This document shows positions 33,257 through 41,721 of a stretch of DNA of 50,979 nt, in pieces; the first letter of the stretch is position 1, and each line of letters starts with the position of its first letter. Source of the stretch: JBCBKU01 sp038521345. GTDB lineage: Bacteria > Pseudomonadota > Alphaproteobacteria > Rhodobacterales > Rhodobacteraceae. Made by a program: the position numbers and the translations under genes. The DNA is taken from contig JBCBKU010000022.1 in NCBI GenBank assembly GCA_038521345.1, positions 1-50,979 of the forward strand, in the 5' to 3' direction. Below the pieces are notes generated by a model. The model was not told the origin of the DNA. It saw nothing but the letters and a program-made list of their open reading frames with translations, and did not search any database.

Positions 33257-34029
33257 TGGAACCGATCCTGCACGCCAAGAACCTGGTAAAGCGGTATGGC
33301 AAGGTCACCGCGCTCGACCATTGTGACTTCGAACTTTACCCTGGCGAGATTTTGGCCGTCATAGGCGACAATGGGGCTGGTAAATCGACACTGATCAAAG
33401 CCGTCTCCGGGGCTGTGATCCCGGACGGCGGCGAGATCTTCCTTGAGGGTCAACAAGTCAACTTTCGCACGCCTATCGAGGCTCGGGAACACGGGATCGA
33501 GACTGTGTATCAGACGCTGGCCGTTTCCCCCGCCCTCTCAATCACGGACAACATGTTTATGGGACGCGAGCTTCGAAAGCCGGGCTGGCGCGGCAAGTAC
33601 TTCGGCATGCTTGACAAACCCGCCATGGAAAAGTTCGCGCGTGAGAAGCTGTCCGAACTTGGACTGATGACCATTCAGAATATCAAACAGGCTGTGGAAA
33701 CCTTATCAGGCGGCCAACGTCAGGGCGTTGCGGTGGCAAGGGCAGCCGCTTTTGGCTCGAAGGTCATCATTCTTGACGAACCGACGGCCGCACTTGGCGT
33801 CAAGGAAAGCCGACGAGTGCTGGAACTCATCCTAGACGTGAAGTCACGTGGCATTCCGATCATCCTGATCAGCCACAACATGCCTCATGTCTTCGAAGTG
33901 GCCGATCGGATCCATATCCACCGCCTTGGCAAACGTCTGACCGTCATTCGCCCGGACGAATACAGCATGTCCGACGCGGTGGCTTTCATGACGGGAGCCA
34001 AGGAACCCGACGCGCAAGAGGCCGCCTAG
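33256..34029 (+). CDS. frcA: Sugar ABC transporter ATP-binding protein (FrcA-like)
   Basis: A 257-residue single-domain ABC ATPase: Walker A GDNGAGKST, signature LSGGQRQGVAVARA, Walker B VIILDEPTAALG. The single-domain form separates it from the two-domain RbsA/XylG type and fits FrcA. No frcK kinase gene follows; the next gene is convergent and shares the CTAG stop region. Confidence 0.88.
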   Translation: MEPILHAKNLVKRYGKVTALDHCDFELYPGEILAVIGDNGAGKSTLIKAVSGAVIPDGGEIFLEGQQVNFRTPIEAREHGIETVYQTLAVSPALSITDNMFMGRELRKPGWRGKYFGMLDKPAMEKFAREKLSELGLMTIQNIKQAVETLSGGQRQGVAVARAAAFGSKVIILDEPTAALGVKESRRVLELILDVKSRGIPIILISHNMPHVFEVADRIHIHRLGKRLTVIRPDEYSMSDAVAFMTGAKEPDAQEAA

Positions 34030-35189
34030 GTACCCGTGGCCAATAGCCAAGCGACCCAGCCATCAGCGTTGCGGGATACAAGGAAGGTTAGAATTGCGGC
34101 CAGTGCGATTGAGCCCGTCAGAAGAATGGCAGTCTCGACCGCCAGAAGCTGAGCAATCGTGCCCCGGCCGGCGCCGATCTTAATTGCCGTCTTCACTTCG
34201 GGGCCGCGCAATCGGTAGCTCAGAAAGATGGCAAGGGCGACCGCAGCCAGCGCGGCAACGCCGATCACCAACGTTACTGTGTCGAGCAAGGTCTTTATTC
34301 GGAAGATGCGGTCGACCAGTCCCCGAACGACAGTTGCTGGCACTACCATCTGTGCCCGACCGTCCGGATCGAGGTATCTCCCGCGAAGGATCGTTGCGCC
34401 CCTAAGATCGTAGGGATCGACGAGTATTGCGGTCACAGGAAATCCGCCGGGGTCTCCGTGGAAGTGAAAACTGTCGAGATTGTCGGGCGTAATCCGGTTG
34501 AACTGCAACAAGCTGGCGCTCGCTTGGACGTTCTCCGCGCCATTGGCCCCGGTGAGAACGTCATCGTGCCCATGCCCAATGCCTTCGATCACCCAAGCGG
34601 TCTTGATGTCCGTGAAGATTGCCTCATCATCTGGCGTGTTCGTGCGTGCAAGCACGCCCACGATCTTAAGCTCAAGCGGGTAGACACCGTCGAGATCGAA
34701 GAGGTTCTCAGGCGAAGAAACGACACCGTCGCCCACGCCGACACCAAGGTCTGCTGCCACCGCCGCACCGATGACGGCCTCGCCCAACACGGCCAGCGAA
34801 CGCCCCTCGAGAAGAGTGAGATCACGGAAACTGAAATACTCGATTGATGTACCGACAATGCGGAACCCGTCCGACGTAAATCGCGTGTGCAGCGGAATCG
34901 GCGTCGCGTAATTACTGTCCCAGATGACATCTACCTCTGCCATCGACAGTGGCTCAGGATGCTCGTCCGAGAAATAGATCGCATTCATCGTGAGATCGAG
35001 TGCGCTTCCGCGGCGACCCAGCACAAGCGGTGTCGCTTCAGCTCGGGCGGTGAGTTGACGTTCGCTGCTTGCCAAGAGGATTTGTGTCGCCGAGGGCACT
35101 GCGAGAATCATGCCCACGACCAGCACCAAAACGATGCTCCTGACCCAGTGAAACCGTAGATAGGCAAGCGCAAGCCGAAGGGAATTCAT
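34026..35189 (-). CDS. FtsX/MacB-like ABC transporter permease
   Basis: A 387-residue protein. Helix 1 is at about residues 14-36, a periplasmic domain of about 265 residues follows, then helix 2 (about 305-330), a basic cytosolic loop (GPEVKTAIKIGAGRGT) and helix 3 (about 350-372). FtsX-family permeases have a fourth helix; here only a short hydrophobic end (DGWVAWLLATGT) remains, so the C-terminus may be cut at the frcA junction. It overlaps the ATPase gene by 4 bases. Family members move lipoproteins, peptides or drive mechanotransmission; the cargo is unknown. Confidence 0.8.
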   Translation of the reverse strand: MNSLRLALAYLRFHWVRSIVLVLVVGMILAVPSATQILLASSERQLTARAEATPLVLGRRGSALDLTMNAIYFSDEHPEPLSMAEVDVIWDSNYATPIPLHTRFTSDGFRIVGTSIEYFSFRDLTLLEGRSLAVLGEAVIGAAVAADLGVGVGDGVVSSPENLFDLDGVYPLELKIVGVLARTNTPDDEAIFTDIKTAWVIEGIGHGHDDVLTGANGAENVQASASLLQFNRITPDNLDSFHFHGDPGGFPVTAILVDPYDLRGATILRGRYLDPDGRAQMVVPATVVRGLVDRIFRIKTLLDTVTLVIGVAALAAVALAIFLSYRLRGPEVKTAIKIGAGRGTIAQLLAVETAILLTGSIALAAILTFLVSRNADGWVAWLLATGT

Positions 35190-35851
35190 GTGGTCGCCTC
35201 GGCGCGAAAGGCAGTGAAGTCGATGACGCGATCAAACCTCGGCAAGAGGTCGTGATCGTGTGTCACGGCCAAAATCGCGGCATTCGTCGCGGCAGCATGA
35301 TCAAACAGCAGGTCGAGAATTACGATCTTGTTTGCGGGGTCGAGATTTCCGGTGGCCTCGTCGGCGAGAATGAGGCTCGGCGCCGGTAGCAAGGCACGGC
35401 AAATCGCCACGCGTTGCTGCTCACCCTGGCTTAGAGATCCGGGCCGACGGTCAAGCTTGCCGGACAAACCCGAAGTCGTGGCAAGTTCGTCGGCACGCAC
35501 GCGGACGTTGCGATCAAATTTCAGGTCGGTAATGCGATATGGATACAGGATGTTTTCGCGTGCCGTAAGATAATCGAGCAGGGCAAAATCCTGGAAGATG
35601 AACCCGATCGAGTGGGCACGAAAACTCCGCCGTGCCGCTTCTCCGAGGCTGGCGACATTCGTGTCATCGACCGTTATTCGGCCAGTCCTCGGAGCTATCA
35701 AACCGGATATGAGGTTCAGAAGCGTGGTCTTGCCGGTCCCACTTGGTCCGACCACGGCCACGCGCTCTCCAGATTCAATTCGCAATGCGGGCACATTCAG
35801 ATGAAACGCGCCGTCAGGATAAGTGAAACTGAGGTCTTCGAGTTCGACCAT
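35186..35851 (-). CDS. LolD/MacB-like ABC transporter ATP-binding protein
   Basis: A 221-residue ATPase with Walker A GPSGTGKTT, signature LSQGEQQRVAICRAL (SQG instead of SGG) and Walker B LILADEATGNLDP. The ADEATGNLD form is typical of LolD/FtsE/MacB ATPases. The ATG at 35851 overlaps the stop of the upstream periplasmic gene, and its stop overlaps the permease start. It forms a three-gene module with both. Confidence 0.87.
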   Translation of the reverse strand: MVELEDLSFTYPDGAFHLNVPALRIESGERVAVVGPSGTGKTTLLNLISGLIAPRTGRITVDDTNVASLGEAARRSFRAHSIGFIFQDFALLDYLTARENILYPYRITDLKFDRNVRVRADELATTSGLSGKLDRRPGSLSQGEQQRVAICRALLPAPSLILADEATGNLDPANKIVILDLLFDHAAATNAAILAVTHDHDLLPRFDRVIDFTAFRAEATT

Positions 35852-36411
35852 CAGCCTTCTGGACTCGCCATGGTTCCCGCAAGGCTTCGGTCGACGCTTC
35901 GAAGCGCAAAATCCGAAATCCGCCAAGCGCCGCCCGTGGGTTCGACGACTAGGTCCGCACGGTATGTATTGCCGCGCACATGCTGGTGTTCGTCGTGCCC
36001 AACGGTTCCGATCACCTGCCAATCGGCATCCATGTAAAGACGTGCACCGTCCGGTGTTGTATCAAGCCGCAGGATACGCATCTCGTGCACGACTTGGTCA
36101 GACCCCTTGAGCCCGCTTTGTGCGAGGGCGCCGGCGCGTTCGAGATAAAGGGTCACCAAGGCATCTGCGGAGGCCGCGGTTGCGAGCGTGTCGTAGATCG
36201 CTTCTTCCTCGTTCAGGGCAAAGGCTTCGTAAACTCGGAGCAAAAGGGCGGGCGCAAGTCTGAACGCCTGTGCGGCGGCTTCGTCTGGCGTCATCTCGCC
36301 CAGATCAAGCGCAGGATAGGTAGGGTGTTTCGTGGTGCTTTTCCCGGGCCAAAGCGCCCAAGCTCCACCTGCCAGAACCACGCCCAGAGCTGCAATCATG
36401 GCAAGTCGCAT
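35851..36411 (-). CDS. Exported or membrane-anchored protein of an ABC module, unknown
   Basis: A 186-residue protein with an N-terminal hydrophobic segment (MRLAMIAALGVVLAGGAWAL), a helical middle (LLLRVYEAFALNEEEAIYDTLA) and a beta-rich C-terminus, DADWQVIGTVGHDEHQHVRGNTYRADL then WRISDFAL, reminiscent of an NTF2-like fold. The histidines in GHDEHQH could bind metal. I know of similar GHxxHxH-bearing sequences but no established function. It is the first gene of the ABC module and lies 64 bases after phnM on the same strand. Confidence 0.68.
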   Translation of the reverse strand: MRLAMIAALGVVLAGGAWALWPGKSTTKHPTYPALDLGEMTPDEAAAQAFRLAPALLLRVYEAFALNEEEAIYDTLATAASADALVTLYLERAGALAQSGLKGSDQVVHEMRILRLDTTPDGARLYMDADWQVIGTVGHDEHQHVRGNTYRADLVVEPTGGAWRISDFALRSVDRSLAGTMASPEG

Positions 36412-36475
36412 GTGTCCCCCGTGCAGAGCGCCGCGTCCTACTGATGTGATGTTTTGAAGGCCTTTTGCAAGCCGG

Positions 36476-37621
36476 TTAGGCCACTTGCGTACCGACCGAC
36501 CAAGCACCTGTCAGAACAGGTTGATCCTCGGCAAGCCGAAACCGGATTAGATCCGCACGTTTTCCGGGCTCAATCGTTCCTCGGTCTGTCAGCCCCACAG
36601 CCCGCGCCGGTGCTGCCGAGACCGTGGCCAGGGCCCGTGCCATCGAGCCCCAGATCCTTGCGAGCTTAACTGCGCCCATCAGCAACGAGGCAGGCACGTA
36701 GTCCGACGACAGGATATCAAGCAGTTCCAGCCGTGCCAGCGTTTCGGCGGCGACATTCCCGGAGTGGGATCCGCCGCGGACCAGGTTGGGTGCCCCCATG
36801 ATCACGGCAATCCCAGCATCTCGACAGGCTTCGGCCGCTTCAACGGTCGTAGGAAATTCAGCGACGGCGACGCCGTACTTGGCCGATTGCGCAACCTGTG
36901 AACGCGTCGAGTCGTCGTGGCTGGCCAACGACGCACCGAGCCGTGCGGCGGCAGCTACAGTTTCGGCCTCATGCCGCTCGCCAAGCTCGTTTCGTAGGCC
37001 TTTTAGGTAGGATACGTATTCGTCGAAGCTCTCTTTCGACATGCCGTGCTTGCCGCGAATGTAGTCTTCGAATTTCGAGATATCGCTGAACTGCCGCTGC
37101 CCGGGCGTATGGTCCATCATACTTAGGATGCCCACCCGGTCGTCTGGTGTGAATTCGTTGAGCTCATCGATCAACGTCTCGGAACAGGTCTCGGCTCTTA
37201 GGTGCAGATGATGGCTGATGCGAAGTGCACCGGCATCCCGCATTGCAAGTATCTCGCTTGTCATCTGTCGGGCATACTTGGCGTAGCCGGCCGAGGCATT
37301 CGAATGGATCGATCCGACCCGGACCGCGTCAAAGACCGTCGTGATTCCGGTCGATGCCAGTTCCCGATCATGGGCGAGGATCGCGGCTGCGTGCGGCCAG
37401 TTGACCTTGGGTCGTGGCCTGAGATGCCTCTCAAGATTGTCGGTATGCAGCTCCACCAGTCCGGGGGCCAGTACCGCACCCTCGCAATCCTCAGCACCGG
37501 CTGGAACCGACGCTCCAGCCGACACCTCCACGACATGTCCTTCCCGTACCGCGACACTTCCGCGGATCGTCTCGTCCGCGAGCACGACTTCGGCATTGGC
37601 GAGGATCAGGTCATATGTCAT
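36476..37621 (-). CDS. phnM: Alpha-D-ribose 1-methylphosphonate 5-triphosphate diphosphatase
   Basis: Amidohydrolase-fold enzyme that removes pyrophosphate from the ribosyl triphosphate phosphonate before C-P cleavage. The 381-residue protein has ELHTDNLERHLRPRPK with metal ligands, SHDDSTRSQV, and GAPNLVRGGSHSGN plus LSSDYVPASLL. This is the canonical PhnM. The start is uncertain: ATGs at 37621 and 37645 both lack a good ribosome site. It is separated from phnN by the oppositely read DUF1045 gene. Confidence 0.9.
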   Translation of the reverse strand: MTYDLILANAEVVLADETIRGSVAVREGHVVEVSAGASVPAGAEDCEGAVLAPGLVELHTDNLERHLRPRPKVNWPHAAAILAHDRELASTGITTVFDAVRVGSIHSNASAGYAKYARQMTSEILAMRDAGALRISHHLHLRAETCSETLIDELNEFTPDDRVGILSMMDHTPGQRQFSDISKFEDYIRGKHGMSKESFDEYVSYLKGLRNELGERHEAETVAAAARLGASLASHDDSTRSQVAQSAKYGVAVAEFPTTVEAAEACRDAGIAVIMGAPNLVRGGSHSGNVAAETLARLELLDILSSDYVPASLLMGAVKLARIWGSMARALATVSAAPARAVGLTDRGTIEPGKRADLIRFRLAEDQPVLTGAWSVGTQVA

Positions 37622-37664
37622 TGGAGGTACATCCGTAACGGGCATTGCAGGGGGGGCTCGGGTC

Positions 37665-38348
37665 GTGGAATTCGCGCGCTATGCCATCTATTACACGCCG
37701 CCTGAAGGCCCATTCTCGGACTTTGGCGCCTCTTGGTTGGGATGGGATCCGATTGCGGGCACCGCAGTACAACATCCGGCCACTGCGGAGCAGCTCGATA
37801 TCGCCGAGATTACGGCGCGCCCGCGAAAGTACGGATTCCACGGCACGCTCAAGGCGCCGTTCCGGTTGGCGGACGGCGCCACCCGAGCGGATCTGGAAAC
37901 AGCCGTCGCTGCTCTCGCCGCTCACCTTCGTCCGGCGTTTACAGGACCGCTCCGCTTGCACAGCCTTGATGGTTTCCTCGCGCTGATCCCCACCGGAGAC
38001 ACGGTGGCGCTGGCGGAATTCGCGGCGACGGTCGTTCGTGATCTCGACACGTTTCGTGCGCCGCTCTCCGAGGATGATTTGGCTCGCCGACGTGCCGCGC
38101 CGCTCACGCCGCGTCAGGATGAATACCTCGTTGCATGGGGGTACCCGTACATCATGGAGGATTTTCGCTTTCACATGACGCTGTCCCGGCGGTTGGACGA
38201 GGCGACGGCGGCGACCGCAAAGACGGTGCTGGAGCCCCTCGTGGCGCCACACATCGGAGAGCCCTTTCAAGCCGATGCCTTGACGCTCTTGGGGGAAGGA
38301 CCGGACGGCCGATTCCGGCAGCTTCATCGCTACACGCTCGCCGGATAA
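37665..38348 (+). CDS. DUF1045 2H-phosphoesterase-like phosphonate metabolism protein
   Basis: A 227-residue protein starting MEFARYAIYYTPP (GTG start after a G-run). Two H-x-T-L motifs, HGTLKAPF at residues 59-66 and HMTLS at 170-174, define the 2H phosphoesterase fold, whose enzymes open cyclic phosphates. The family is regularly found in phosphonate operons. Here it stands opposite to and between phnN and phnM, overlapping phnN by 19 bases tail to tail. With no phnP in sight, hydrolysis of 5-phosphoribosyl 1,2-cyclic phosphate is the natural guess; it is not shown. Confidence 0.83.
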   Translation: MEFARYAIYYTPPEGPFSDFGASWLGWDPIAGTAVQHPATAEQLDIAEITARPRKYGFHGTLKAPFRLADGATRADLETAVAALAAHLRPAFTGPLRLHSLDGFLALIPTGDTVALAEFAATVVRDLDTFRAPLSEDDLARRRAAPLTPRQDEYLVAWGYPYIMEDFRFHMTLSRRLDEATAATAKTVLEPLVAPHIGEPFQADALTLLGEGPDGRFRQLHRYTLAG

Positions 38349-38875
38349 AGAGACGCCAGTATTGTACTGACCGTCTGGTCGAGTGCGCCATCATTGGACA
38401 CACTCAGCACCGGCAATCCATCCGGAAGGGCGAAGTTGGCGCGCTCTAGGCGTTGTGTGATGTCTTCGGCGGTTTCCCGTCCGCGGGCGGCCAGCCGGGC
38501 CGCAAGAACCTCGGTGGGTGCCGTCAGGTGAAGCACCAGAAACTGGGGAAAGGTATCGGCGGCCTGGCGAAGCACACCGCGGGACAGATTGACCAAGAGG
38601 TCTTCGCCCGCACGCAACCGCACGCGAACGTCGGTTGGGATTCCGTAGGATAAACCGTGCGCGCACCAATTCAGAACGTAGGCCCCTGCCTCGGCACGGG
38701 TTCGGAATTCGTCCGGCGTGACCCCCTCGAAGTCCTCTCCTCCGGCTTCAATGGGGCGAGTAATGTCGCGTCGCACCAAAGCAAGCCGCGGCTCTCCCGC
38801 CACGAGCGCGTTCATCACCGTGTCTTTGCCGACGCCTGAGGGGCCAACAACAGCAATGAAACGCCCATCTGTCAT
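38330..38875 (-). CDS. phnN: Ribose 1,5-bisphosphate phosphokinase
   Basis: Guanylate-kinase-like enzyme that makes PRPP from ribose 1,5-bisphosphate and ATP, the end of the C-P lyase route. The 181-residue protein has Walker A GPSGVGKDT and RRDITRP, then NWCAHGLSYGIP. ATG 38875 is the family start; codons upstream to 38974 belong to the phnL overlap. It is last in the phnG-N operon, 13 bases after phnL. Confidence 0.9.
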   Translation of the reverse strand: MTDGRFIAVVGPSGVGKDTVMNALVAGEPRLALVRRDITRPIEAGGEDFEGVTPDEFRTRAEAGAYVLNWCAHGLSYGIPTDVRVRLRAGEDLLVNLSRGVLRQAADTFPQFLVLHLTAPTEVLAARLAARGRETAEDITQRLERANFALPDGLPVLSVSNDGALDQTVSTILASLYPASV

Positions 38876-38888
38876 TGCAACATGAGTC

Positions 38889-39566
38889 TCAAGCGGCGAC
38901 CGAGAATTCCGCGACGTCGATCTCCCGGTCGGCCACACGACCGCGGGCATCCACATCGTGGAAAATTCCAACAATCGCCGCCCCGCGCGCCTTCGCTTCT
39001 TCGATCAGGGTCAGAACGACCTCGCGGTTTGCTGCGTCAAGGCTGGCCGTAGGCTCATCCAAAAGAAGGGCAGGGTACTCATGAGCGAACCCGCGTGCGA
39101 TGTTCACGCGCTGTTGCTCGCCGCCCGAAAAGGTCGTGGGCGAGAGGTTCCAAAGCGTCTCAGGAATGTTGAGCCGTTGGAGGAGCAATCGAGCCCTATC
39201 CCGAGCAGTTACGTCCTCGACACCCACCGCCAGTAGCGGCTCGGCCACGACATCCACCGTCGGGACCCGAGGTACGACCCGCAGGAATTGGCTAACATAG
39301 CCAAGCGACGTGCGGCGAAGTGCAAGAATTTCGCGGGGTTCGGCGGTCACGAGGTCGGTGTTGCCCACCATGATCGAGCCAGACGCAGCAAGATAGTTTC
39401 CATAGATCATGCGCATGAGGGTCGATTTGCCGGCCCCGGAAGCACCGGTGAGTGCCACGCATTCTCCGGGGGAGACCGTGAGAGAGGCTCCGGCCATAAC
39501 CTCGATTACGGCGCTGCCTTGGTTGTGGAGCGTGAAGCGTTTGGAAACGTTGTCGATCCGGATCAT
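38889..39566 (-). CDS. phnL: C-P lyase system protein PhnL
   Basis: A 225-residue ABC-type ATPase with Walker A GASGAGKST, signature FSGGEQQRVNIARG and Walker B LLLDEPTASLD. PhnL works with PhnI, G and H in the glycosyl transfer that makes alpha-D-ribose 1-phosphonate 5-triphosphate. It begins 6 bases after phnK. Confidence 0.92.
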   Translation of the reverse strand: MIRIDNVSKRFTLHNQGSAVIEVMAGASLTVSPGECVALTGASGAGKSTLMRMIYGNYLAASGSIMVGNTDLVTAEPREILALRRTSLGYVSQFLRVVPRVPTVDVVAEPLLAVGVEDVTARDRARLLLQRLNIPETLWNLSPTTFSGGEQQRVNIARGFAHEYPALLLDEPTASLDAANREVVLTLIEEAKARGAAIVGIFHDVDARGRVADREIDVAEFSVAA

Positions 39567-39572
39567 GAGCGG

Positions 39573-40343
39573 TCAAACCTGCAGGACAGAGGAAACAAGA
39601 AGTTGGGTGTAAGCGTGTTGGGGGTCGTCCAGAACCTGATCCGTTAGGCCAGTCTCGACAACGCGGCCATCCTTCATGACCATGAGGCGGTCTGCCAGTA
39701 GCCGCACGACAGCAAGATCATGGGTCACGATGATGGCGGACAAGCCCATCTGCCGCACTAACCCGCGTAGGAGGTCAAGAAGCCTTGCCTGAACGCTCAC
39801 ATCGAGGCCGCCCGTGGGTTCGTCCATGAACACAAGCCGAGGACCAGTCACAAGGTTCCGCGCAATTTGAAGTCGCTGTTGCATACCACCGGAAAAGGCC
39901 GAAGGTCGGTCGTCAACACGCTCTTCTGAGATCTCTACGCGGGTAAGCCAGTCGATTGCATCGGATCTGATGTTGCCGTAGTGCCGCGCACCGACAGCCA
40001 TCAAACGCTCGCCGACATTACCCCCGGCGCTTACGGCCATCCGCAACCCGTCCCGCGGGTTCTGGTGGACGAAGGCCCAGTCCGTCCGAGCCAGCATTCG
40101 CCTTTCGGGCTCCGACATCGTGACCGTGTCCTTCATCCCTTCGGCGCGGGTATCGAACAGGACTTCTCCGCGGTCCGGAGGAAGGTGGCCGGCCATGCAA
40201 TTCAGGAGTGTCGATTTACCCGATCCCGACTCCCCTACGACCCCCATGACTTCACCGGGATAGAGGTCGAAGGACACGTCCGTGCACCCGATGCGCCCGC
40301 CGTAGGTTTTGGTGATGTCTTGGACACTCAGAAGAGGAGTCAT
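39573..40343 (-). CDS. phnK: C-P lyase system protein PhnK
   Basis: A 256-residue ABC-type ATPase with Walker A GESGSGKST, signature FSGGMQQRLQIARNL and Walker B LVFMDEPTGGLDV. PhnK docks on the PhnGHIJ core complex near PhnJ. It overlaps the acetyltransferase gene by 4 bases. Confidence 0.93.
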   Translation of the reverse strand: MTPLLSVQDITKTYGGRIGCTDVSFDLYPGEVMGVVGESGSGKSTLLNCMAGHLPPDRGEVLFDTRAEGMKDTVTMSEPERRMLARTDWAFVHQNPRDGLRMAVSAGGNVGERLMAVGARHYGNIRSDAIDWLTRVEISEERVDDRPSAFSGGMQQRLQIARNLVTGPRLVFMDEPTGGLDVSVQARLLDLLRGLVRQMGLSAIIVTHDLAVVRLLADRLMVMKDGRVVETGLTDQVLDDPQHAYTQLLVSSVLQV

Positions 40344-40867
40344 GCGGCAGTCTCCTTGGATTGGCGTTCCAGCGCCGGCCGCAGCCGCGCCATAATAAGG
40401 GTATCAGCCAAGGTGCCACCTTTTATGATGGCGCCACGCTTCCGGCCTTCCGTCTCAAACCCCGCGGCCTCGTAAAGGCGGATCGCGCGGCTGTTGTCTG
40501 TTGCAACTTCTAGTTCGACCCGGCGAAGGCCAAGCCACTCGTCGGCCAGCGCCAGCAGTGCACCCATGAGTGCCCTGCCAATTCCGCGGCCCCAGTAGGT
40601 GTCGTGAACGCTAAGGCCAACTTCGCCCGAATGTGCGCGTCGGTCTGTGCCCGCGACGAGAGTGGCCCATCCGACGATCCGACTCTCAAGTTCCGCGACC
40701 ACACCATGAACGCCAGCGCGGTCTCCGGTGATCCGTACTCGCACAAAGGCCTCGGGCGTGAAGGGCAGGCGGGCCGTTCCTGACTGCACACCCGGAGCGT
40801 TCAAGAGCGCGGTCAGCGCCTGGATGTCGGACTCACGAGGTGCCCGTATAGTGACGTCGGTGTTCAT
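40340..40867 (-). CDS. GNAT N-acetyltransferase within the C-P lyase operon
   Basis: A 175-residue acetyltransferase starting MNTDVTIRAPRESDIQAL, with the acetyl-CoA pyrophosphate loop as HDTYWGRGIGRALMGALL and the later LEVATDNSRAIRLYEAAGFE. The motif set matches the RimJ/PhnO-like GNAT group. It overlaps phnJ and phnK by 4 bases each, so it is fully built into the operon. Acetylation of aminoalkylphosphonates as by E. coli PhnO is a reasonable guess, though it is not clearly a PhnO orthologue. Confidence 0.82.
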   Translation of the reverse strand: MNTDVTIRAPRESDIQALTALLNAPGVQSGTARLPFTPEAFVRVRITGDRAGVHGVVAELESRIVGWATLVAGTDRRAHSGEVGLSVHDTYWGRGIGRALMGALLALADEWLGLRRVELEVATDNSRAIRLYEAAGFETEGRKRGAIIKGGTLADTLIMARLRPALERQSKETAA

Positions 40868-41721
40868 GCCGCTTGTTCGGCTTTTGGACCGGTGAAGCCC
40901 GCCGCACGGCGCCGCGTACAATAATCGGTGTCGGAACACACGAACATGCGTCCGCCGTCGTCATCGACGATCACTTCGTCGAGATAGCTTTCACTCGACC
41001 CGCAAAGAGCGCAGCAATGGTTGGCTTTGCTCGGGAAGAACGGGTGATCGTCGAAGTCGAGTGATACGACCTTGGTATAGGGAGGCACGGCATAGATGCG
41101 CTGCTCGCGCCCGGCGCCGAACAACTGCAGCGCCGCCATTTCCATCTTCGGGTTGTCAAATTTGGGGATTGGCGACGGATCCATGACGTAGCGCCCCTCG
41201 ACTTTGACCGGGTAGGCGTAGGCGGTGGCGATCTCGCCGTGGCGCGCGATATCCTCGTAAAGCTTCACATGCATGAGGCCATATTCCTCAAGCGCGTGCA
41301 TCTTCCGGGTCTCGGTTTCACGTGGCTCGAGAAAGCGCAAAGGTTCTGGAATCGGCACCTGATACACGAGGATCTGGCCCTCTTTCAGGTCTGCTTCAGG
41401 AATCCGGTGACGTGTCTGGATGACCGTGGCCTTAGTGGTGTCCTCGGTCACAGAAACATCGGCAGTCTTCTCAAAAAACTTCCTGATCGACACAGCGTTC
41501 GTCGTGTCGTCCGCACCCTGGTCAATCACTTTGAAGGCGTCGTCCGGGGTCAATGTGGCGGCCGAAACCTGCACGCCACCTGTTCCCCAACCGTAGGGCA
41601 TGGGCATCTCGCGGCTCGCGAACGGCACTTGGTAGCCCGGGATTGCGACCCCTTTCAGGATTGCACGGCGGATCATGCGTTTCGTCTGCTCATCGAGATA
41701 CGCGAAGTTGTACTCCGTCAT
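40864..41721 (-). CDS. phnJ: C-P lyase radical SAM subunit PhnJ
   Basis: The catalytic subunit that cleaves the carbon-phosphorus bond. In 285 residues Cys237, Cys240 and Cys262 occupy the same spacing as the Fe4S4 cysteines of E. coli PhnJ (241, 244, 266), and Cys268 corresponds to the thiyl-radical Cys272. GYQVPFASREMPMPYGWGTGG near residue 29 carries the glycyl-radical glycine. All key residues are intact, so the enzyme should be active. Confidence 0.96.
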   Translation of the reverse strand: MTEYNFAYLDEQTKRMIRRAILKGVAIPGYQVPFASREMPMPYGWGTGGVQVSAATLTPDDAFKVIDQGADDTTNAVSIRKFFEKTADVSVTEDTTKATVIQTRHRIPEADLKEGQILVYQVPIPEPLRFLEPRETETRKMHALEEYGLMHVKLYEDIARHGEIATAYAYPVKVEGRYVMDPSPIPKFDNPKMEMAALQLFGAGREQRIYAVPPYTKVVSLDFDDHPFFPSKANHCCALCGSSESYLDEVIVDDDGGRMFVCSDTDYCTRRRAAGFTGPKAEQAA

